From JBCCTX01 sp964652565 (lineage in GTDB: Bacteria > Bacteroidota > Bacteroidia > J057), in the NCBI GenBank assembly GCA_964652565.1, contig CAZZEC010000007.1, forward strand, positions 10,905 through 74,904: a stretch of DNA of 64,000 bases, given 5' to 3'. Position 1 is the first letter of the stretch; each line of letters starts with the position of its first letter. The position numbers were made by a program, and so were the translations under genes. This document shows, in pieces, positions 1-7,692 of the stretch. The notes below the pieces were generated by a model. It was not told the origin of the DNA and made no database searches. It saw only the letters and a program-made list of their open reading frames with translations.

Positions 1-2
1 TG

Positions 3-1118
3 AAGCAGGAAGTACAGGATGGTATCGTTAAGATGTTTGAAAAAATACTGGATGAGCGACCTGAGCTTAAGCATGTACAGTTTATATGGTATGGAGGAGA
101 ACCCCTCGTAAAGAAAAAGATCGTCATGAATCTTGCCGATCGCATGATCCCTATTGCCAAGTCCAGAAATATTACGTACTCGGCTTTGATGGTATCCAAT
201 GGGTACCTGATGGATAAAAAGACTGCTCAGGCTCTATATGACCGTGGCCTTCATACTGTACAGATAACCCTTGATGGATCACAAGAGTTTCACGATGCAC
301 GTAGACATCTCCTCTCCAAGAAGGGTACCTATGATCGAATTCTCAATCACCTCAAAGACTGGATCGATGAGGTACCCATCCACGTAAATATTCGAGTAAA
401 TATTGACGAGCGAAATAAAGACGGTATTCGCGGACTAATAGAAGATTTAGTAGATAGAGGATTATCCCATAAGAAAAACTTTAAATTATACTTCAGTCCC
501 GTTGAGTCTATCACTGAAGGGTGTAAGGATGTATCGGATAAGATGATGATGAAAATGGATTATGGGCAGTTGGAAGTAGAATTATATAGATACGCTTTTG
601 AGCATGGGCTAGCAGACTTGCCATACCCTCCGAGATTCTTAGGGATATGCTCTGCTTTACGCCCCAACGATTTTATATTGGTTCCCAATGGCGACATCCA
701 CAAATGCTGGGATACGGTGACATTCCCCGAAAAAAGGGTTGGAAATATTTCCGATGACACGATGATCCTGTCTAGTACTGATGCCAATAAGCAAAAATGG
801 GATACTTTTAATCCCTTTGATAATGAAATTTGTAGGAGTTGTAAAATACTACCTAATTGTAGTGGATATTGTGCCCACAAATTTATCTATGCATCAGATA
901 CTTCGGGAGAGTCCATTCTCCCTTGTCCAAGTATAAAATATTCTATCAATGAGCGACTCGTACTCAGAGCAGAAAAACAGGGAGTAATTTCAAACGAAGA
1001 CTATGATCCTGCTGAAATCGCAACTAACCCTTATGAATTGACACCTAAGATGCATACTGTGGAGAGTATGAAAGCGTATGGAAAAGAATCAACTTCAACA
1101 ATCGTATCGCATGCATGA
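3..1118 (+). CDS. Radical SAM/SPASM peptide maturase, 5'-truncated by window edge
   Basis: The reading frame is open from the first in-frame codon at 3, and the ATG at 33 is internal, so the true start and the CX3CX2C radical-SAM cysteines lie outside the window. The visible part has the WYGGEP motif (about residues 19-24 from the ATG at 33), which in this superfamily contacts SAM. The C-terminus has a SPASM cysteine pattern: C-x14-G-x4-C, then CX2CX5CX3C (CRSC...NCSGYC), then a last Cys in LPCPS. SPASM proteins carry auxiliary Fe-S clusters and usually modify ribosomal peptides by radical chemistry (thioether, C-C crosslink, epimerisation). It opens an operon with a C39 peptidase and tailoring enzymes, which favours peptide modification over sulfatase maturation (anSME), a relevant alternative because three sulfatases occur further along. 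The reaction type cannot be told from sequence. Confidence 0.88.
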   Translation, partial: KQEVQDGIVKMFEKILDERPELKHVQFIWYGGEPLVKKKIVMNLADRMIPIAKSRNITYSALMVSNGYLMDKKTAQALYDRGLHTVQITLDGSQEFHDARRHLLSKKGTYDRILNHLKDWIDEVPIHVNIRVNIDERNKDGIRGLIEDLVDRGLSHKKNFKLYFSPVESITEGCKDVSDKMMMKMDYGQLEVELYRYAFEHGLADLPYPPRFLGICSALRPNDFILVPNGDIHKCWDTVTFPEKRVGNISDDTMILSSTDANKQKWDTFNPFDNEICRSCKILPNCSGYCAHKFIYASDTSGESILPCPSIKYSINERLVLRAEKQGVISNEDYDPAEIATNPYELTPKMHTVESMKAYGKESTSTIVSHA

Positions 1119-2286
1119 CTTCAATATTGAGCAGGATCTTCAAAGGAAGATCAGAGAAGAACTCTATCAATTGGCAGCTTTTTATAAGCTATCTGATAGA
1201 AAAACGCTGGACATACTCCAATCTGTAGATTTGAGCCATTATGTGGAGATAGTCATGCATCCATCGGGATTTGAACTGGTTATAGGTGGGATGAATAGGG
1301 CGAAAGCTCTCATACTATCTGCTACAGCGCAGGAATATCCACAACCTGTTATTGAAGCCTTCAAGCTGTTTACTCAGCGTTTCTCTAATAAGATGCTCTA
1401 TTCCAAACAATGTTTCGGACCGGACAAATCTCCGCCAAGTCTTTACTTGTGTGTAGTAGAATCCTGGAAGAACATCTTGCCAGAATTGGCGAAACTACCG
1501 GGAATGGATCAGATATCTGAAGCATATCGAGATATTTCTTCGCAAAGAAAAATATGCTTTTTGTTGGGTTTTTCGATGGATAAAACTCAACATATCTTAT
1601 CAGTCAAAACCTATCATTTAGCACCTTTTCAAGTAGGTCCTGCACAATCTTCTCCCTTTTTGATATCTCATCGATATTGTAATGGTAAGCTATCAACCGT
1701 ACAGAAAACCTATACCGCGGGCGTATCCTGGGATGCTTTTGAGGGAAAAAAAGATTGGGATAATATCACTGCTGCAGGAAGTGAAATTTTTGGGACAAAA
1801 TATGGAATGTTTTTAGGATGCACGTATGATTCGGGTAACTTAGTGGATAAAAAAGGGTATGTGTTGAGATACGATAAGCGTGAAAATAACTCCTACCAGC
1901 TTAACACCTATAATTACTATGCGGAAGAAGGAGCTTATTTAATGAATACTGGGGATTATATCTCTGCCATTCAGTCATTTACTGAAGCTATTGCTTTTCA
2001 TAGAGATCGTAAGGAAGTACTGGCAGAACTTTATAATATGAGAGGAACCCTGCATTACGGTTTGAGAAATTTAAATGAAGCCCAAGCAGACTTTCTACAA
2101 GCGATCGAATTACACAAACAGTTTGCTTCTGCTCATAATAATCTTTCCGCTACATATATGCAGTCCCATCAATACGAAAAAGCCGTTATGTCTGCGGGAA
2201 TGGCTATTTATATCAATCCAGCTAGCGACCCAACAAATTTTAATATTTCGAAGCGCTTGTTGAGACAAGCAGAAATGCAATCATAA
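1078..2286 (+). CDS. TPR protein with unrecognised N-terminal domain
   Basis: This 402-residue protein overlaps the maturase by 41 bp if it starts at 1078, where GGAGAG at 1061 is a fair ribosome site. A second ATG at 1111 gives an ATGCATGA overlap with the upstream stop and is equally credible. Residues 1-275 form a mixed alpha/beta region that I do not recognise. It contains strand-like segments such as CFLLGFSMD and ILSVKTYHL. Residues 280-382 are about three tetratricopeptide repeats (280-311, 316-348, 350-382). There is no signal peptide, so it is probably cytoplasmic. TPRs commonly bind peptides or partner proteins, so a role as a substrate-presenting scaffold for the modifying enzymes is a reasonable inference. 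An enzymatic N-terminal domain, for example a prenyltransferase-like barrel, is possible but unsupported. Confidence 0.7.
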   Translation: MEKNQLQQSYRMHDFNIEQDLQRKIREELYQLAAFYKLSDRKTLDILQSVDLSHYVEIVMHPSGFELVIGGMNRAKALILSATAQEYPQPVIEAFKLFTQRFSNKMLYSKQCFGPDKSPPSLYLCVVESWKNILPELAKLPGMDQISEAYRDISSQRKICFLLGFSMDKTQHILSVKTYHLAPFQVGPAQSSPFLISHRYCNGKLSTVQKTYTAGVSWDAFEGKKDWDNITAAGSEIFGTKYGMFLGCTYDSGNLVDKKGYVLRYDKRENNSYQLNTYNYYAEEGAYLMNTGDYISAIQSFTEAIAFHRDRKEVLAELYNMRGTLHYGLRNLNEAQADFLQAIELHKQFASAHNNLSATYMQSHQYEKAVMSAGMAIYINPASDPTNFNISKRLLRQAEMQS

Positions 2287-3452
2287 TGAGCTCCAACAGA
2301 AAATACCTGTTCATCCCTTTGACAAGTTTTGGATATCTATTTCCAGCAATAAAGATTGCTCATATTTTGCAGGAGAGGGGAGAGGACGTATTATTTGCTA
2401 CGACCATTCGCTATGTGGATTTATTGAACTTAAACGGTATTCCTAGTGTAGGTATCCTTAACCAGGCTAGCGGAGAACCTTTTCTGTTTCCAGGGACTTG
2501 GTACTGTGATCCCTATCTGAGTAATACAGTCGATACTTTCAGTAAGATTATTGAATCCTACAGACCTGATGTGATTGTTAGCAATCCTTTGGGATTGTCG
2601 GCCATGCTTGTCGCTGAAAAGTACGAAATCCCTTTTATCAATATAGGTTTTTGTGAATATTTATATCCTGGTATTGGAGAAGAAAATCCCACTAAAGAAT
2701 GGAGAATCAAGGAATTTACGGGATTTTATAATCAAAACAGAGCAAAGCTTTCCCTGCCTCCAATACCAGTTTCACCCGAAAATAGTCCTCTAATAGGAGA
2801 TAAATACCTCATAAGAAACATTCCGTCGCTAGATGAACCTCGTGAACTTCCTCCCATGGTGTCTCATGTTGGGGCTTTGTATTGGGAACCTGCATACAAA
2901 AATCCGAGGCTTAATAGATTCATTAGGGATAGTAAGGGTCAACAAAGACCTATTGTATATTTACAAATTGGACGACTATTTGGGGATACGCTTTTTTGGG
3001 ATCAACTGCTGAATGTAATTAAGGAACTTCCGTATCATTTCGTGGCGGATTTTGGACGAGCAGATTACCTGCAAAATATGCAGGAGTTTCCAAATAATCT
3101 ATTTGGAAGCCCATTTATTCCTTTGGGACATATATCATCTGACGTTGACTTTGTGATATGTTCTGCTCAAAGCACCAGTGTAGTATCTGCCATTACACAT
3201 GGAAAACCCATACTGAGTATTCCTCATTCTGCTGATGGGCATGAGTTCACCCAAAAGATAGAAAGTAAGAAAATTGGACTTGGGATTATGGATAAATCAA
3301 ACGTCCATAGGGACTACATGATGTATTGTTTTGAGCAAATGCAATCCCTTGAGATTTTACAACACGTAGCATATTACCAACAGCAATTTCAAGCATACGA
3401 ACAAGAAGAACGCTTAATTGAAGCATTAAATATTGGATACCAATATGTATAA
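2286..3452 (+). CDS. GT1/MGT-like glycosyltransferase
   Basis: The start overlaps the previous stop by one base (TAATG), so translation is probably coupled. The 388-residue protein has the two-lobed GT-B layout. The N-terminal acceptor lobe begins FIPLTSFGYLFPAIKIAHIL, the usual 'G-hxxP' start of UDP-glycosyltransferases of natural-product (MGT) type. The C-terminal donor lobe has the segment ICSAQSTSVVSAITHGKP followed by SIPHSADGHEF, which matches the usual donor-site stretch (HgGsgS...G.P.l..P...dq) but with the first His/Gly replaced by Cys-Ser. No signal peptide is visible. In this operon it may add a sugar to the modified peptide, which is inference. The altered donor motif means activity or donor could differ from the family norm. 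Confidence 0.78.
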   Translation: MSSNRKYLFIPLTSFGYLFPAIKIAHILQERGEDVLFATTIRYVDLLNLNGIPSVGILNQASGEPFLFPGTWYCDPYLSNTVDTFSKIIESYRPDVIVSNPLGLSAMLVAEKYEIPFINIGFCEYLYPGIGEENPTKEWRIKEFTGFYNQNRAKLSLPPIPVSPENSPLIGDKYLIRNIPSLDEPRELPPMVSHVGALYWEPAYKNPRLNRFIRDSKGQQRPIVYLQIGRLFGDTLFWDQLLNVIKELPYHFVADFGRADYLQNMQEFPNNLFGSPFIPLGHISSDVDFVICSAQSTSVVSAITHGKPILSIPHSADGHEFTQKIESKKIGLGIMDKSNVHRDYMMYCFEQMQSLEILQHVAYYQQQFQAYEQEERLIEALNIGYQYV

Positions 3453-5016
3453 GGAGAAGCTTTCTCATATTGTTCCTGAAAACGTAATCCTGGATGATGT
3501 ATTCTCACTGTACGATGCAAATACAGCTACTTTTCAAACAGATACTCAAAGCCAATTAATTGTAAAGCCTCAATCTGTTGAAGATATCGTGAGAATTATC
3601 TCATTTGCGGTAAAAAATCAGTTAAAGGTATATACCGTTAGTCAGGGAAAAAACTGGGGTTTTGGTTCCAAAGTTCCCGTGAAAGATGCTATGATTCTCC
3701 TTGACCTTTCTAGTATGAACCGCATTATTTCTTATGATAAGACATTTGGTACGGTACGGGTAGAGCCTGGTGTAACTTTTCGACAACTTAGTGAATATCT
3801 GGTGAAAGAAGGAGGCAATCATTTTCTGAATACTATAGGAGGGGACCCTGAAGCGAGCGTGTTGGGGAACATTTTGGAAAGAGGGGATGGTGTGGGGCCC
3901 TATTGTGAGCGATCTGAATATGCCTGTCACCTCCAGGTGGTACTTGCAAACGGTAACATTGTAGAAACAGGCTTTGGGAATATTAAGAACTCACGAGTTG
4001 CTAATCTATGTAAGACTGGTGTAGGGCCAGGCTTTCAGGAATTATTTTTTCAGTCTAATTTTGGAGTTGTTACTCAGTTGACACTTTGGTTGCAGCCGGT
4101 ACCTAAGTTTTTCCGCACGTTTTCATTTGCCCTTCCTCCCTCTCAGCGCTTGTCTCAGATATTGGAACGTATACGCAGCTTGTATCATAGACGTATTCTT
4201 CATTCTCCTATCACTTGGTGGAATGATTACAAGCAACTTGCTGTAAAAACTCCATTAAATGGTATTAAGAAAGGGAGTAGTACCCTTGACAGGACCCAAA
4301 TCCAGCAATTATCCAATAACTATAGCACCTGGTATGCATTTGGTGGGGTATATGTGGATCACCGATCTATTGGGAAGGCTCAATTACATGAACTTTTCAC
4401 AGAAATTCGCCCATATATTAAACGGAAAAACTATTGGTCTCAACTGTCTACCCGAAAAATTAGCATGTTAAGGGTGCTCAATAAGCTAATGGGTGGAAGA
4501 TATATGAATTTCAGTCAGATCTTAGAGAGTTGGGATCGCAATCATTTACTGGGCCATAGTTCTGGAAACAGCATTAAATCCCTTTATTGGAGGAAAAAAG
4601 GACAAGTGCCAACTCATATTGACCCTGGCGCAGAACTATGCGGTGTGCTCTGGAATACCTTTTTAATCCCTTTTGATGGGAAGCTCATTGAGCAAGTCTT
4701 GGAGAATGTGGACAAGATCATTATTGAACATGGCTTTGAACCTATTATTTCTTTCATTACACTAAATGATCGCTATGTCAAAGTATTTCAACAGCTTTTA
4801 TTTGACAGAGAAGTAGAAGGTGAAGATTCGGCAGCTTTATCTTGTCATTCCACTGTATTTCAATATGTAGAAGAGATGGGATGTACACATACTCGACTGG
4901 ATATATTGCATATGGAAGCAGGTAAAACACAATTGAAAGAGACTATTTTGCACAAAACCGTTAAGCAAGCACTGGACCCGGAGGGTATTCTATCTCCTGG
5001 CAGATATTTTTGCTAG
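3445..5016 (+). CDS. VAO/PCMH-type FAD-linked oxidase
   Basis: The ATG at 3445 overlaps the glycosyltransferase stop; a TTG at 3433 in the same frame would add four residues but is less likely. The protein is 523 residues. An N-terminal FAD-binding PCMH domain is clear: IVKPQSVEDIVRIISFA, then SQGKNWGFGS, LDLSSMNRII and VEPGVTF, and the flavin-contacting stretch RGDGVGPY (residues 146-153), which resembles RGVGYTPYGDH of vanillyl-alcohol oxidase/4-cresol dehydrogenase. The C-terminus has the usual GILSPGRY. These enzymes oxidise para-phenols, alcohols or amines through a hydride transfer to FAD. In this operon a tyrosine-like or alcohol side chain of a peptide is a possible substrate (inference). 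No secretion signal is seen. Whether FAD is covalently bound cannot be decided. Confidence 0.82.
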   Translation: MYKEKLSHIVPENVILDDVFSLYDANTATFQTDTQSQLIVKPQSVEDIVRIISFAVKNQLKVYTVSQGKNWGFGSKVPVKDAMILLDLSSMNRIISYDKTFGTVRVEPGVTFRQLSEYLVKEGGNHFLNTIGGDPEASVLGNILERGDGVGPYCERSEYACHLQVVLANGNIVETGFGNIKNSRVANLCKTGVGPGFQELFFQSNFGVVTQLTLWLQPVPKFFRTFSFALPPSQRLSQILERIRSLYHRRILHSPITWWNDYKQLAVKTPLNGIKKGSSTLDRTQIQQLSNNYSTWYAFGGVYVDHRSIGKAQLHELFTEIRPYIKRKNYWSQLSTRKISMLRVLNKLMGGRYMNFSQILESWDRNHLLGHSSGNSIKSLYWRKKGQVPTHIDPGAELCGVLWNTFLIPFDGKLIEQVLENVDKIIIEHGFEPIISFITLNDRYVKVFQQLLFDREVEGEDSAALSCHSTVFQYVEEMGCTHTRLDILHMEAGKTQLKETILHKTVKQALDPEGILSPGRYFC

Positions 5017-5037
5017 TTTACAAAGGGAATCCATTGT

Positions 5038-6249
5038 ATGAAATTTACCGATATACTTGCACCTATAGATTCTCAGGATTTTATCAAAGATTATTGGGAA
5101 AAACAGTATTTGCATGTTCCGAGGAAAAATAGAGGGTATTACGATTCAATTGTTTCTATAGAGGATATTGATAATTATCTATTTGGTAATGATAACTTAG
5201 CTGTATCACCCTTTAAATTTTATTCTGGCAAATTAGAAGCGAACATACAGAACTGGAGTACTAAACAAGTCCTGAATGATGTAGCATCAAATGTACTGGA
5301 TCACCAGAAAGTAGGCAGGTTATTCAATCAGGGATATAGCCTATACTTGAACTATCCCGATAGTTTATTCCCTAAGTTAAAATACTTTGTAGGTAGGCTT
5401 GAAGAAACACTTAAGGCAAAAATTGTTACTCATTTAATCATTTCTCCTCCTCATTCCCAAGGATTTTTGCCTCATACAGATCCTTATGGTGTATTCTCGC
5501 TCCAACTTGCAGGGAATAAACTATGGAATATATATGGTATGGCTGATGGACCCATGCTATCGCATGGTCAGGATCTGCACCATTATACAGAGCAACAACC
5601 CTTACAAACAATAGATGTAACAGCAGGTAGTTTGTTGTACTTGCCAAGAGGGTTAGTACATAGCGTGCGTACTGGCAATGAATATTCTTTCCATCTTTCA
5701 TTGGGAATTGTACCTCCTAAAGGAAAAGACATTATCCGTTTGTTAGAGGAAGCAACTCAGACTCATTCCTTTTTCAATGAATATGTACCTTTTGGTTTTT
5801 TGGGATCTGACATTGAGATGGAGAAATATCAACGTACGCTTAAGGAACAATTGATAGATCTTATTCAACAGGCTGACATTCATACATTATTAGATTCGTC
5901 ATTTGCAAAGCATAGGACATCAATGTCTCAGAACCGAATGGCACACATGATGAGCATACATGCGTTACAAACTGATACATTATTAAGAATAAAGCCTGGA
6001 TTATCATATATCATACAAGAAGATAAAGGGCAAGGGAAGTGTATGCTTGCCTTTGAGGGGAAATATCTGACTTTTCCTATTTTTTGGAAGGAGGAACTTA
6101 AGCAGATCGAGAAAACTCCCACTTTCTCAGTGAAGGAGTTAGGTTCATCCCTTCAAATAAGTGAGCAGGATCAAATTCAAGTGGCTAAAAATATGATTCA
6201 GGCTGGATTTTTAGAAATTTTCCCCAATAACTTAGACCAGGAAATATGA
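5038..6249 (+). CDS. JmjC/cupin-type 2-oxoglutarate oxygenase (ribosomal-oxygenase-like)
   Basis: The start is 21 bp after the previous stop, preceded by AAAGGGA at 5022. The 403-residue protein resembles the cupin_4/ROX (YcfD, MINA53) fold. The N-terminal segment DFIKDYWEKQYLHVPR is the family's typical opening, and the iron triad is visible as H146-x-D148 (HTDPYG) and H208 (LPRGLVHSV). The strand SLQLAGNKLWNIYG follows the HxD motif as in known members. These enzymes hydroxylate side chains of proteins (Arg, His) using Fe(II) and 2-oxoglutarate. A winged-helix-like C-terminal part (about 320-400) is also usual in ROX proteins. Here the company of a peptide maturase and leader peptidase suggests beta-hydroxylation of a peptide substrate. 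A housekeeping ribosomal hydroxylase is the alternative but would not normally sit in such an operon. Confidence 0.85.
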   Translation: MKFTDILAPIDSQDFIKDYWEKQYLHVPRKNRGYYDSIVSIEDIDNYLFGNDNLAVSPFKFYSGKLEANIQNWSTKQVLNDVASNVLDHQKVGRLFNQGYSLYLNYPDSLFPKLKYFVGRLEETLKAKIVTHLIISPPHSQGFLPHTDPYGVFSLQLAGNKLWNIYGMADGPMLSHGQDLHHYTEQQPLQTIDVTAGSLLYLPRGLVHSVRTGNEYSFHLSLGIVPPKGKDIIRLLEEATQTHSFFNEYVPFGFLGSDIEMEKYQRTLKEQLIDLIQQADIHTLLDSSFAKHRTSMSQNRMAHMMSIHALQTDTLLRIKPGLSYIIQEDKGQGKCMLAFEGKYLTFPIFWKEELKQIEKTPTFSVKELGSSLQISEQDQIQVAKNMIQAGFLEIFPNNLDQEI

Positions 6250-6701
6250 AGTTATTGACGAGAATGCCAGCTAGTTTTTTCCCCTTTTTCCATCAAGAGG
6301 GAGTAAATGACTGTGGAAATGCTTGTCTTCGTATGGTTGCAAAATATTATGGTATCGATTATCAGCCTTCTGTAGAGGAGATTCGCAGATTTACCACACC
6401 AAACGGAATCAATATGCTTCAGTTAACCCAAGCGATACAGGAAATAGGTTTATACCCAAGACCCATGAGGGGGAAATTCTGTGAGTTTATGAAGGAAGCT
6501 GTACTACCTTGTATCGCCTTTTGGGAACAAAGGCATTTTGTAGTAGTCTTTGATGCGAATGAACGATACATACAGATTGCGGATCCCGCACAGGGAAAGA
6601 AAGTTTTGAATCATCAGGAATTTGTCAATAAGTGGGAGAATTTGGGATCTACACCCAAAGAAGGCATCATTGTGATCGTGGATGATCCCCACCCATCCTA
6701 A
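6246..6701 (+). CDS. Stand-alone C39 (bacteriocin-leader) cysteine peptidase
   Basis: The start overlaps the cupin stop (ATGA). The protein is only 151 residues, the size of a bare C39 peptidase domain, with no membrane or ABC part. The catalytic set is complete: oxyanion Gln17 in HQEGVNDCGNACL, nucleophile Cys23, His97 in EQRHFVVV and Asp113 in IADPAQGK. In fused transporters (PCAT, LanT) this domain cuts leader peptides after a double-glycine motif and passes the core to the exporter. Here it is a free protein, apparently cytoplasmic, and the last gene of the operon. It is the strongest sign that the operon processes a ribosomal precursor with a double-glycine leader. No exporter follows: the next gene is on the opposite strand. 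Confidence 0.9.
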   Translation: MKLLTRMPASFFPFFHQEGVNDCGNACLRMVAKYYGIDYQPSVEEIRRFTTPNGINMLQLTQAIQEIGLYPRPMRGKFCEFMKEAVLPCIAFWEQRHFVVVFDANERYIQIADPAQGKKVLNHQEFVNKWENLGSTPKEGIIVIVDDPHPS

Positions 6702-6705
6702 TTAT

Positions 6706-7563
6706 TCATAAAACAAATCTCCCAAGTATATACCCAATATTGCCAAACACTGTCAATACGGGAAGTACTAACACCCACATGTTCCTTTTAGGGATAGGGA
6801 GAAAACTACCTTCTTCATCCATTTTGGGAGCAAATGGAATAGTATCGAATAATACAGAATACGAGGGTTCTTTTTGGGCATAAATAATCTGTTGATCTAC
6901 TCCTTCCTGAAGTAGGTGAGCACGATGGGTTTTTCCTTCAGCCTTATATGACTTCCCATTTTCTGCCTCAAATTCGTAGATAACTTTATAAATGGGCTGA
7001 TTATTGATCCGGCTGGTTGTAGCTTCCTTATGAATCATCTTGCCACTTGCAAAAAGGCCACATTCTATTAAATCGAGGGATTTCATATTTTTCCTAAAGC
7101 TGTATAGGATAAATGCCAATCCAATCAGAGGTATGACAATCAGAAACAAAATCCATCTGCCATAGGGTGCGGATCTGGCATTCATCATTTTTGAAACTGA
7201 AGGGTTGTTAGTAAGGTACTCGATGTTTACCATATGACCTTCATCCAATTGGTTTCCTTTGAGGTATGCCTTACCAGTATAGCTTTTGCCATGTACCTCA
7301 TAGGTATATGTATACCGAAAGATAGGTTTCCAGCTTTCCAGCAAACCGGTAGGAGTGATATCAACAATTTCAGCAGTGTGAGGTTGCCCTTTTTTCATGG
7401 ATAAGATATAGGGCCATTCAGCATTGATGACAAATATCCAGAAGAATATCATGCCATAACACAAGATCGACCATCCAATCTGGGAAGGAATGCCACCCAC
7501 TAAAATGATCAGGCGCGATAGTAGTGGGAGTTTGCGAGGAGGCTTACTTTGGGTTGCGCTCAT
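6706..7563 (-). CDS. DUF3592-type membrane protein
   Basis: This 285-residue protein converges on the peptide operon with only 4 bp between stops. It has three or four hydrophobic segments (about 16-50, 138-158 and 260-283) and two similar soluble blocks between them (KPIFRYTYTYEVHGKSYTGKAYLKG and NQPIYKVIYEFEAENGKSYKAEG in part). The repeated 'Y.Y...GK.Y.g' pattern is characteristic of DUF3592, a family of extracytoplasmic beta-rich domains with unknown function. There is no obvious functional link to either neighbour. The start ATG is preceded by about 130 bp of spacer before the SusD stop. Confidence 0.7.
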   Translation of the reverse strand: MSATQSKPPRKLPLLSRLIILVGGIPSQIGWSILCYGMIFFWIFVINAEWPYILSMKKGQPHTAEIVDITPTGLLESWKPIFRYTYTYEVHGKSYTGKAYLKGNQLDEGHMVNIEYLTNNPSVSKMMNARSAPYGRWILFLIVIPLIGLAFILYSFRKNMKSLDLIECGLFASGKMIHKEATTSRINNQPIYKVIYEFEAENGKSYKAEGKTHRAHLLQEGVDQQIIYAQKEPSYSVLFDTIPFAPKMDEEGSFLPIPKRNMWVLVLPVLTVFGNIGYILGRFVL

Positions 7564-7692
7564 AGGTCAGGTAATTGAATGTTCTGGCAGCTGATTGACT
7601 CAGTATAGTCTTAAATTTACATAATAATCATATGAGTAAAAAGAACCGCTCCCAAGCAGGAGATATTTTTCTGATACTGCTTCCAATAGCTC

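Noticed and set aside
3433..3445. TTG start for the VAO-type oxidase
   Set aside because: ATG at 3445 with the overlapping stop is simpler; the four extra residues add nothing known.
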